Shown here: positions 1-5,486 of the stretch, one piece after another
Layout of the letters: every line of letters begins with the position of its first letter
How positions within the stretch are numbered: the first letter of the stretch is position 1
Assembly: GCA_016210395.1 (NCBI GenBank)
Contig: JACQUI010000376.1
Span: 1 to 8,483, forward strand
DNA from: Chloroflexota bacterium
GTDB lineage: Bacteria > Chloroflexota > Dehalococcoidia > Lucifugimonadales > JACPCL1
DNA: 8,483 nucleotides
Reading direction: 5' to 3'
Made by a program: the position numbers and the translations under genes
The notes under the pieces: model-generated
The model's database searches: none
What the model was told of the DNA's origin: nothing
The model's input: only the letters and a program-made list of their open reading frames with translations

Positions 1-47
<47 letters not shown>

Positions 48-79
48 CTTCTCTGTGTTCGCATTCCTCCGAGTTGGAC

Positions 80-1051
80 CTATTTTGCGGGAAGGGTCTG
101 GGCGTAGGCCAGCACGTCCATGACGTCCTTCATCGTCCAGCCCCGCGTGCTCACCGCAGGCATGTCTGCGCCGTCAGGCCCGGGCTGGCCATTGAGGGCC
201 TTGTGCGTAAACTCCCACGGGTTGCCGCTGGCAATCGTCCCCACGTATTCCGGCGCGGCGTCAGTGCCGAAGTTGACCTTCTTGCCGTCGTCGCCATGGC
301 AGTTGGAGCACGTGCGGCCGAACCGCTGCTGGCCGTTGCTCAGGTCCATGGCGCCCTTTGGCTTCTTTGTGGCGTAGTCTATGTACAGGGCCTGGTTGAT
401 GACGCCGTCTTTCAGGAACGTGACCAGCTCATTGATCTGGGCGTCGGTCATGGAATTGGAAAAATCGTGCCGGTAATCAGCGCCGCCCTTCAGGATGTCC
501 ACAAGCTGCTCCCTGGTCAGCGTCTCTACAGCTTTGTAGATGCCGGGAAAGCCGGTGCTGTGGGAGCCGGCGCCATACGCGCCGCCCGCCCCTTTGTAAT
601 CCCAGCCGTGGCATTCCTTGCAGCGGTACGTTATTGCGCCCGTGCGGGCGTTGGTGGTCTGGAGCGCCCATAAGGGCTGGTTGCCGGCAGGAGCAGGTGC
701 TCCTATCTCCGCCATCCAGTCATCGTAGAGGCGGCCACCCTTGGCGACCACAGCGGCATCCACGGGCACGGGCGGTGGAATATAGGCGGCCACCGCCTCC
801 TGGATCATGGTCTTTACCTCCTCCGGCGGAACGCCGGGCCCCTGCTCCCCTTGCGTGCCTTGCAATCCCTGGGTTCCCTGCTGGCCCTGCGGCCCCTGCA
901 GTCCCTGGACACCCTGCTCACCCCGGGGGCCCGGCTGGCCCACCGGCCCCATCGGCCCTTGAGTGCCTGCCGGCCCTACGGCCCCCTGGCATGCCGCCAG
1001 GCCAAGGGTTGCTACAACGAGCAGCGCTCCAACTCCGAATCGTGTGCGCAT
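80..1051 (-). CDS. Diheme cytochrome c lipoprotein with collagen-like stalk
   Basis: This 323-residue exported electron-transfer protein is the last gene of the redox operon. It begins with a lipoprotein signal peptide: a basic start, a hydrophobic stretch at about residues 8-20, and a lipobox LAAC with Cys21 as the lipid-modified residue. Residues 23-73 are 17 consecutive Gly-X-Y triplets, rich in Gln and Pro, like bacterial collagen-like proteins. Two cytochrome c domains follow, with heme-binding motifs CKECH (144-148) and CSNCH (248-252). Met201 and Met297 are possible distal heme ligands. The start is supported by AGAGGG five bases upstream, and that site overlaps the stop region of the preceding cytochrome gene (9-base gap). 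The protein probably sits on the outer face of the cytoplasmic membrane, where the triplets could form a trimeric rod holding the heme domains away from it. The diheme assignment is firm. The stalk role and the redox partner are inference. Confidence 0.9.
   Translation of the reverse strand: MRTRFGVGALLVVATLGLAACQGAVGPAGTQGPMGPVGQPGPRGEQGVQGLQGPQGQQGTQGLQGTQGEQGPGVPPEEVKTMIQEAVAAYIPPPVPVDAAVVAKGGRLYDDWMAEIGAPAPAGNQPLWALQTTNARTGAITYRCKECHGWDYKGAGGAYGAGSHSTGFPGIYKAVETLTREQLVDILKGGADYRHDFSNSMTDAQINELVTFLKDGVINQALYIDYATKKPKGAMDLSNGQQRFGRTCSNCHGDDGKKVNFGTDAAPEYVGTIASGNPWEFTHKALNGQPGPDGADMPAVSTRGWTMKDVMDVLAYAQTLPAK
833..985 (-). repeat. Collagen-like Gly-X-Y repeat coding segment
   Basis: This segment encodes residues 23-73 of the cytochrome lipoprotein, 17 uninterrupted triplets beginning GAV-GPA-GTQ-GPM. 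Gln is frequent at the Y position, with some Pro at X and Y, as in bacterial collagen-like proteins that form triple helices without hydroxyproline. On the plus strand it shows as repeated ccctg/ggccc-type units. Confidence 0.9.
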
Positions 1052-1060
1052 GGCTTCCCT

Positions 1061-1936
1061 CTAGTTCAAATTCAGGAGGTACTTGACGATCTGTTCCATC
1101 TCCGCATCGGTAAGCTCTGTCAGATCGTAAGGCTCCATCTCTCGCGGGTACTTCGAGTCAGGGTTGCGAACCCCTTCACGGATGTTCTTCACAACCTCTT
1201 CCCTGTCCAGGTCAGCCTTCACTAGCTTCGGCCCCTTTTGCCCGCCTTCTGCCTTTGCGCCGTGACAGATGTCGCACCCCACGTCCACGAAGAGCCGCTG
1301 CGCCGCCTGCACTTCTGCAGGACTGAGCGCCTGCTTCGGCGCGGTGGGTGTCGGGCTGGGCGTGGGCGTCGGCGTAGCGCCCGGCACAGGCGTGGCGGTC
1401 GGCGTCGGTGTCGGCGCGGGGGTGGGCGTCGCCGTGGGATATGGCGTAGGCGTCGGCTTCGCCGGCACGGGCGTTTCCGTGGGCGCGGGGCCCAGGGACA
1501 TGATGTAGCTGATCAGGTCCGCCAGCTTCTGGTCTGAAAGCTCCTCCGCGTGGTACGTGGGCATGCCGCCGGTGCCGTCCCGCACCAGCTTGGTGATTTT
1601 GCGCTCCGTATCCCCCAGCAGGAAGGGGCCAACGCCCCCTTCAGCGTAGAGGCCGTGGCACGAAGCACAGCCGAGGCCGAAGTACAGGACGTAGCCGGAG
1701 GGTGAGTCTCCAACGCGGTGCGTAGGTTTCCACCCCATCGGCGCGCCTGCCTCGCTCTCAACGTACGTGACCGCGGAGCGCGAGTAGCTCCCAGGGACAC
1801 CCTCTTTGAAGTTGAGGTGCGTATCGTAGGCCTCGTTGGCGCTGGCCCAGGGACGCAACGTGACCACAAATACGAGCATACTTCCGACGGCCAGTACCAG
1901 CAGAAACCATCCGCCTGCGACGAAACCCTTGTTCAC
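1061..1936 (-). CDS. Membrane-anchored diheme cytochrome c with Thr-Pro linker
   Basis: This 291-residue c-type cytochrome is held by an N-terminal membrane helix (about residues 5-27) that has no obvious cleavage site. The first heme domain has CASCH at 90-94 with Met125 (in GGMP) as the likely distal ligand. The second has CDICH at 221-225 with Met267 as the likely ligand. Between them, residues 151-200 are a low-complexity linker of Thr-Pro and Ala/Val-Pro units that should be extended and flexible. The start codon is GTG. It overlaps the preceding stop in a 4-base GTGA, with AGGGGG six bases upstream. Both domains resemble small mono-heme class I cytochromes. In the operon context it probably accepts electrons from the iron-sulfur/NrfD pair and passes them to the lipoprotein cytochrome or to a terminal oxidase or reductase elsewhere. 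The acceptor is not known. Confidence 0.92.
   Translation of the reverse strand: MNKGFVAGGWFLLVLAVGSMLVFVVTLRPWASANEAYDTHLNFKEGVPGSYSRSAVTYVESEAGAPMGWKPTHRVGDSPSGYVLYFGLGCASCHGLYAEGGVGPFLLGDTERKITKLVRDGTGGMPTYHAEELSDQKLADLISYIMSLGPAPTETPVPAKPTPTPYPTATPTPAPTPTPTATPVPGATPTPTPSPTPTAPKQALSPAEVQAAQRLFVDVGCDICHGAKAEGGQKGPKLVKADLDREEVVKNIREGVRNPDSKYPREMEPYDLTELTDAEMEQIVKYLLNLN
1337..1486 (-). repeat. Thr-Pro-rich linker coding segment
   Basis: This stretch encodes residues 151-200 of the cytochrome, a degenerate TP/AP/VP repeat of about 50 residues between its two heme domains. The DNA is a run of near-repeats of ggcgtc/ggcgtg on the plus strand, which could allow slippage-based length variation. 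Such Thr-Pro linkers are common in extracellular proteins of Chloroflexota and related Gram-positive-type bacteria. Confidence 0.85.
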
Positions 1937-2493
1937 TGCCTACCCCCTGCCGCCTGGCTTGCCTGGCTGCCCGAGCGGCTGATGAGCCAGAAGAGCACCG
2001 TCACCACCAGGTACAGACCCCACACCAGGCTCAGCGCGACCACGACCAAACGGATGTCCGCGCCTGGTATGCGGAAGGGCTGCTCCTGCTGGTACGTTGC
2101 GGCGCCGGGAGTGACCGTGATGGCGCTTTCGGCGGACGCGGGCGCGAATACCTCGTTCCCCACGAACCGCGCCGTAATCGTGTGCTCGCCCTCCGACTTG
2201 GGCGCGTAGAGGATGTACGCAAGCCCCGCGTTGTCAGTTGTTGCGGTCCCGACATCCACGTTCCCCAGCGTGTTCATGAACTCGGCGTCAATTCTGAAGG
2301 TCACTTCCTGGCCGCTGATGGGGTTGCTTGCCGGGTCCATCAGATATGCGGACACGACAATGCGGTCGCCTGTAGCTGTCTCCGGCTCGAAGCCCAGCGC
2401 CAGCAGTGGGACGGGCTGGTCCGCGCCGGCCGTTGCCGGGGCCAGAAGGGCCAGCAAAAACAGGAGAGGGATAAGTAGCACGCGCCTCTTCAT
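1933..2493 (-). CDS. Exported Ig-like protein with C-terminal membrane anchor
   Basis: This 186-residue protein was not recognised as a named family. Residues 1-24 form a signal peptide (MKRR start, Leu-rich core, ATAGA before a likely cleavage site). Residues 25-130 have the pattern of an Ig-like beta-sandwich of the bacterial surface type: alternating hydrophobic strands, an ISGQEVTFRID segment, a TTDNAGLAYILY segment and a final EHTITARFVGN strand. A single membrane helix lies at about 147-171, followed by a short polar cytoplasmic tail. It contains no heme or iron-sulfur motif. Its ATG overlaps the NrfD-type gene stop in ATGA with GGAGG nine bases upstream, and its own stop overlaps the next start. 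Its place in the operon suggests a structural or docking subunit that positions the cytochromes on the membrane complex. That role is inference. Confidence 0.85.
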   Translation of the reverse strand: MKRRVLLIPLLFLLALLAPATAGADQPVPLLALGFEPETATGDRIVVSAYLMDPASNPISGQEVTFRIDAEFMNTLGNVDVGTATTDNAGLAYILYAPKSEGEHTITARFVGNEVFAPASAESAITVTPGAATYQQEQPFRIPGADIRLVVVALSLVWGLYLVVTVLFWLISRSGSQASQAAGGRQ

Positions 2494-3854
2494 TGCCGGA
2501 CGCCTCCTTGGACTGGGCTGACTTCACGGGAAACGTGGGCCTCCTCCGCCTCAGGACTGGCTCCCTCAAGCATTTCCCAGACAGCCATGCTGGGCACAAG
2601 CTTCAACATGACCGCGATGATGAGGACGAAGGCCGCAGAGCCTGCCGCCATGAGCGACCACTCGACCCACGTGGGCCCGTAAACAGGCACGCCATAGGGG
2701 TTGAGCGGGACGTGCATGCCGCCGATGACGATAACGTACCGCTCCAGGAACATCCCGATGTTCACCAGCACGGCAGCTACGACGATTCCCGTGATGGTCC
2801 GCGTGTACGGGACAGCAATGATGACCAGCGGCAGGACCAGCCCGCCCCAGAAGTATGTCCAGAACTGGGGCGCTAGGCTGCCTACGAAGGTCTCCTGCAG
2901 GTGGACGGAGATGTGGCCACGCAGCTTGTAGGCATGCACAATGAACTCGTTAGCGTTGAAGAAGAGCATGATGGCCGCAAAGGCCGCCATCAGGAAACCC
3001 AGGTTGCGGAAGTGCCGCTCGGTGATGTACTCCTCCAGCTTCTGGGTCTTCCTCAAGATAGCCATCAGGATGATGATGATGCCTGTCCCGGAGAAGACGG
3101 CCCCGCCCACGAAGTAGATGCCGAAGAGGGGGCTGTCCCACGGCTCGCGCAGGGTCATGGCGAAGATCCAGGATGTGACCGTGTGCATCATCACAGCCAC
3201 AGGGATCATGAGTATCATCATCAGGACAAGAGCGTTGTTCAGGAGCCGGTGCTGCCTGGGAGCGCCTGTCCACCCAAGCGAGAACGCCTCAAAGAACCAG
3301 CGCCGCAGGCCTCCCGTCCCGGCTTCCAGGCGGTCGCGCACAAAGGCCAGGTCGGGTATGAGCGCGGCGTAGAGGTAGATGAGGCTCCCCACCAGGTACG
3401 TGCTCAGGCCGTACACATCCCAGATCAGAGGAGATTCCCACCGGCCATAGAAGATGAGGTAAGGAATGCGCTCCGGGCGGCCAATATCGAAGGTGATGAA
3501 CACCGCAGCCACAACCAGGGCGGCCACAGTCACCATCTCTGCCGAGCGGGTCACCGGCTTGCGCCAGCCCGCCTGGGTGATGCGCAGGATGGCCGAAACG
3601 AAAGTGCCCGCCATACTCGCGCCGATGAAGAAGACGAACAGCGCCACGTACAGGCCCCACGACAGCCTGTCGCGCATGCCCGTCACAATCAGCCCGTCCC
3701 TGGCCTGGACGAAGTAGGCGTAGACTCCCCAGGCGATGACCAGGAGGAGCGCGCCGATAAAGAGGAGATACGCCTTCCCCGTGCGACGCAGGGGAGCGAG
3801 CGTCCGCTCCTCCAGCCGCCTTTGGAAAGGACTTACGTCCCGGACCGTTTCCAT
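2490..3854 (-). CDS. NrfD/PsrC-family membrane quinol oxidoreductase subunit
   Basis: This polytopic membrane protein of 454 residues is of the NrfD/PsrC/DmsC type that includes ActC of alternative complex III. From the METVRDV start, ten hydrophobic segments can be drawn at roughly 28-48, 67-91, 106-124, 148-168, 206-233, 243-267, 285-308, 328-349, 354-378 and 396-420. Family-like signatures are FDIGRPER after helix 3, MMHTVTSW in helix 5, FGIYFVGGAVFSG at helix 6 and MFLERYVIV at helix 9. The family oxidises or reduces membrane quinone next to a four-cluster iron-sulfur subunit. I chose the ATG at 3854 because AGGGAG lies seven bases upstream. A GTG at 3890 or an ATG at 3884 in the same frame would add 12 or 10 residues but have weak upstream sites. 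The chosen start overlaps the upstream gene by 22 bases, and the stop overlaps the next start in ATGA. Ten helices and the helix 9 motif make it look closer to ActC than to eight-helix PsrC, but that needs a tree. Confidence 0.92.
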   Translation of the reverse strand: METVRDVSPFQRRLEERTLAPLRRTGKAYLLFIGALLLVIAWGVYAYFVQARDGLIVTGMRDRLSWGLYVALFVFFIGASMAGTFVSAILRITQAGWRKPVTRSAEMVTVAALVVAAVFITFDIGRPERIPYLIFYGRWESPLIWDVYGLSTYLVGSLIYLYAALIPDLAFVRDRLEAGTGGLRRWFFEAFSLGWTGAPRQHRLLNNALVLMMILMIPVAVMMHTVTSWIFAMTLREPWDSPLFGIYFVGGAVFSGTGIIIILMAILRKTQKLEEYITERHFRNLGFLMAAFAAIMLFFNANEFIVHAYKLRGHISVHLQETFVGSLAPQFWTYFWGGLVLPLVIIAVPYTRTITGIVVAAVLVNIGMFLERYVIVIGGMHVPLNPYGVPVYGPTWVEWSLMAAGSAAFVLIIAVMLKLVPSMAVWEMLEGASPEAEEAHVSREVSPVQGGVRQ

Positions 3855-4762
3855 GTCGTGGCTCCCTGAACCTTCTGCTGCCATTTCCACTCGTTCTGCA
3901 GCTTGCCCTTCGTTTCCGGCTTGCGGCCTGCCGCTTCACCATGGCCCGGGATATAGTAGACGCGCGGCTCCGTCCCAAGGTCTTCCTTGTACCTGAAGGC
4001 GTTGTTCTGATCAATGAACGACGAGAACTGGATGACGTCCTCGCCGTTGGTGGCCAGGTCTTCTTCCAGGTCGCCGTAGTAAATGGCGTGCTGGGGGCAG
4101 CCTTGCACACACATGGGAAGGCGGCCCGCCCGCGCCATCTCCGGGCAGAAGTCGCACTTGTACACCACACCCTTTTTCATAGGCTGCTGGTGCTCCGGGC
4201 TATACTCTATGAACAGGGATTGCGCTGGAATGGCAGGCTGGCCCCACGTGAAGAACCGGCGCTCGTACGGGCAGGCCGCCATGCACATGCGGCAGCCGAT
4301 GCACCGCCGCTGGTCAATGAGGACGTGGCCCTCCGGGGTGGACCAGGTGGCGCCCACCGGGCACACATTGACGCACGGGGGGTTCTGGCACTGCATGCAC
4401 GGCGTGGGCAGGAACTGCGTCCCGCCACCCGGCATCTCATGCTCGTAGACCTCAATCCACTCCATGGGTTCGGGGGTGAAGCGCCCCTCGATGCACGCGG
4501 TTGTGCACTTTGGAGGCGTGTTCTGAGACTGGCAGCCGTCGCACCGCCGCAGGTCAATGATCATGCTCCAGCGCCGTAGCCGCTTTGGAGAAGCCTCGCC
4601 TTCGGCTCCGTTGGCGGGGGCCTTCCCCATCAGCGCAGGCGCAACCTGCGTCGCCAGCGCCGTGGCCCCGGCTACGCCCATGATCTGGAGCAGCCTGCGG
4701 CGGCTCAGGCGCCACTTTTTGCGGTTCTCTTCCTGGCGCACGTCCAGGCTATCGGTACCCAT
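3833..4762 (-). CDS. Tat-exported four-cluster iron-sulfur subunit (NrfC/PsrB/DmsB-like)
   Basis: This 309-residue electron-transfer subunit is the first gene of the operon. Residues 19-26 carry a twin-arginine motif (SRRRLLQ) followed by an Ala-rich hydrophobic stretch to about 45, so it should be exported folded to the outer face of the membrane. Sixteen cysteines are arranged as four [4Fe-4S] sets: C74-x2-C77-x8-C86-x3-C90; C122-x2-C125-x4-C130-x3-C134; C154-x2-C157-x2-C160-x3-C164; and C203-x2-C206-x11-C218-x3-C222. This is the full set of NrfC/PsrB/DmsB proteins. In those complexes the subunit wires a NrfD-type quinol protein to a catalytic subunit, but here the partners in the operon are cytochromes. 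The start is supported by GGAGGAG seven bases upstream. The tail after residue 250 runs past the family core and is rich in Lys, Gln and Trp. The family is certain. The exact complex is open. Confidence 0.94.
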   Translation of the reverse strand: MGTDSLDVRQEENRKKWRLSRRRLLQIMGVAGATALATQVAPALMGKAPANGAEGEASPKRLRRWSMIIDLRRCDGCQSQNTPPKCTTACIEGRFTPEPMEWIEVYEHEMPGGGTQFLPTPCMQCQNPPCVNVCPVGATWSTPEGHVLIDQRRCIGCRMCMAACPYERRFFTWGQPAIPAQSLFIEYSPEHQQPMKKGVVYKCDFCPEMARAGRLPMCVQGCPQHAIYYGDLEEDLATNGEDVIQFSSFIDQNNAFRYKEDLGTEPRVYYIPGHGEAAGRKPETKGKLQNEWKWQQKVQGATTWKRSGT

Positions 4763-4795
4763 TCCTTAGCTCCTCCCCATGAGACCCATAAGAAA

Positions 4796-4817
4796 GGGGG
4801 ATTCTCTCCAATCCCCC
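4796..4817 (-). terminator. Terminator-like hairpin in the redox-operon leader
   Basis: A perfect 8-bp stem (GGGGGATT/AATCCCCC) closes a 6-base loop. Read on the minus strand it is followed directly by TTTCTT, the layout of an intrinsic terminator. It lies 33 bases upstream of the iron-sulfur gene start and downstream of the two tRNA genes. It could end the tRNA transcript or act as an attenuator for the operon. On the plus strand there is no T tract, so the minus-strand reading is preferred. Confidence 0.55.
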
Positions 4818-4825
4818 GTGCCTTG

Positions 4826-4831
4826 ACTATA
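4826..4831 (-). promoter_or_regulatory. Possible -10 element of the redox operon
   Basis: The minus strand reads TATAGT here, a good -10 match, 9 bases upstream of the terminator-like hairpin. No convincing -35 is found at 15-19 bases from it (the sequence there is G-rich), so this would need an activator or an alternative sigma factor. If it is real, the leader RNA would include the hairpin. This is a weak call based on a single hexamer. Confidence 0.25.
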
Positions 4832-5042
4832 GGGGCTGGGGAATAAAACCCGCCTGAACAGGGACAGCACTGCCCTGAAAATTTCCTGAACGAAGGCCGT
4901 CTTTGGGAATACTGCGGGGTGCCCGTAGCGGGTTGTGCGGAGATTTCGGAGACACGCCTACGCAGGAGAGTGTGGAAATACGCGCGAAGGAGCACGGGAG
5001 GGAAGAAGACAGTACGGGCTGGCCGGGGAGAGCGCCAGGATG

Positions 5043-5119
5043 TGGTGGGCGGTATTGGGCTCGAACCAATGACCTCTGCGATGTCAACGCAGTGCTCTAA
5101 CCAACTGAGCTAACCGCCC
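5043..5119 (-). tRNA. tRNA-Val (anticodon GAC)
   Basis: A complete cloverleaf is visible on the minus strand. The 7-bp acceptor stem is GGGCGGT/ACCGCCC, and the D arm is GCTC...GAGC with a TTGG loop. The anticodon stem CTGCG/CGCAG closes the loop TTGACAT, giving anticodon GAC, and the T arm is ATTGG-TTCGAGC-CCAAT. The discriminator is A and the CCA tail is encoded. It reads GUC codons, which suit a GC-rich genome. It lies 66 bases downstream of tRNA-Pro without a clear promoter of its own, so the two are probably cotranscribed. Confidence 0.97.
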
Positions 5120-5185
5120 TCACTGCGAAGTCTGCGCATCGCGCGCAGGTAGGATTCGCCCGGTCCGAGGTTTGGTGAGAGAGAG

Positions 5186-5259
5186 TCGGGGCGATTGGAT
5201 TTGAACCAACGACCCCCTGCACCCCATGCAGGTGCGCTACCGGGCTGCGCCACGCCCCG
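5186..5259 (-). tRNA. tRNA-Pro (anticodon GGG)
   Basis: A complete cloverleaf is visible on the minus strand. The acceptor stem is CGGGGCG/CGCCCCG, and the D arm is GCGC...GCGC. The anticodon stem CCTGC/GCAGG closes the loop ATGGGGT, giving anticodon GGG, and the T arm is GTTGG-TTCAAAT-CCAAT. The discriminator is A. Unlike its neighbour it has no encoded CCA (CTC follows), so the CCA must be added after transcription. It reads CCC codons. Confidence 0.96.
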
Positions 5260-5267
5260 ATGACGTT

Positions 5268-5296
5268 AGCATAGCATCCTCTTGCCGTCGTATCAA
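5268..5296 (-). promoter_or_regulatory. Sigma70-type promoter of the tRNA pair
   Basis: On the minus strand TTGATA (5296-5291) and TATGCT (5273-5268) are separated by exactly 17 bases. Transcription would start close to 5261, just before the mature tRNA-Pro 5' end at 5259. Both hexamers match the consensus well, and the placement fits a short-leader tRNA transcript that continues into tRNA-Val. Confidence 0.7.
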
Positions 5297-5299
5297 TGG

Positions 5300-5319
5300 G
5301 CGTTGGCCGAGCGTTGGCC
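5300..5319. repeat. Tandem 9-bp direct repeat GCGTTGGCC
   Basis: GCGTTGGCC occurs at 5300-5308 and again at 5311-5319. The period is 11 bases, about one helical turn, so both copies face the same side of the DNA. The pair lies immediately upstream of the tRNA-promoter -35 box and shares the TTGGC core with the palindrome at 5330-5345. This suggests a protein-binding cluster, but no regulator can be named. Confidence 0.5.
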
Positions 5320-5329
5320 ATGGGCCTGC

Positions 5330-5345
5330 CACGCCAATTGGCGTG
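5330..5345. promoter_or_regulatory. Perfect 16-bp palindrome, candidate operator
   Basis: CACGCCAATTGGCGTG is perfectly self-complementary with no spacer. It sits between the divergent tRNA-Pro promoter (-35 ends at 5296) and the greA promoter (-35 begins at 5374), 28 bases from the latter. With no loop it is a poor RNA hairpin, and it looks more like a binding site for a dimeric regulator. The regulator is not known. Confidence 0.5.
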
Positions 5346-5373
5346 ACGCCGATGCCGGTCCGGCGCGATTCGC

Positions 5374-5402
5374 TTTACACGCTACGAAAACTGGGGTAGA
5401 CT
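5374..5402 (+). promoter_or_regulatory. Sigma70-type promoter of greA
   Basis: TTTACA (5374-5379) and TAGACT (5397-5402) are 17 bases apart. The predicted transcription start near 5409 leaves a leader of about 78 bases to the preferred greA ATG. It probably drives greA and lysS together, as no other promoter is evident in the 62-base gap between them. Confidence 0.65.
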
Positions 5403-5411
5403 GTGGGCAAA

Positions 5412-5440
5412 GGGCGGTAGGGGTAGATACCCCTACGCCC
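5412..5440 (+). promoter_or_regulatory. Strong hairpin at the 5' end of the greA leader
   Basis: The left arm 5412-5425 (GGGCGGTAGGGGTA) pairs with 5428-5440 (TACCCCTACGCCC), leaving one bulged G; the innermost TA pairs are probably open, giving a TAGATA loop. This is an 11-bp GC-rich stem starting within a few bases of the predicted transcript start. The following sequence (TCACTTGTTGTTTG) is only moderately T-rich, so it may be a weak terminator/attenuator or a 5' stabilising hairpin. The greA leader of E. coli is also known to contain a terminator that gives rise to short RNAs, but similarity here is only by position. Confidence 0.5.
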
Positions 5441-5486
5441 TCACTTGTTGTTTGCTGCAAACGCCGAGGGATTTGAGTGGCCCACT

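Noticed and set aside
74..673. Open frame of 199 codons opposite the collagen-stalk cytochrome
   Set aside because: The minus-strand frame has a lipobox and two CXXCH motifs. This one has none.
833..985. CRISPR-like periodicity in the collagen-coding segment
   Set aside because: The repeat period is nine bases and in frame with the gene. There are no spacers and no cas genes.
1269..1508. Gly-Val repeat protein on the plus strand
   Set aside because: It is the antisense of the Thr-Pro linker, so the repetitive look comes from the real gene on the other strand.
2901..3869. Open frame of 322 codons on the plus strand opposite the NrfD-type gene
   Set aside because: Its His/Asp/Gln-rich composition without a domain is typical of the antisense of a hydrophobic membrane protein.
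4705..4995. Small minus-strand frame of 96 codons spanning the operon leader
   Set aside because: It overlaps the iron-sulfur gene start out of frame, shows no domain and covers the leader hairpin.
5007..5040. Possible terminator after tRNA-Val (CTGGC/GCCAG with a 10-base loop)
   Set aside because: The stem has only five pairs, the loop is long and the downstream tract is mixed C and T, so it is too weak to call.
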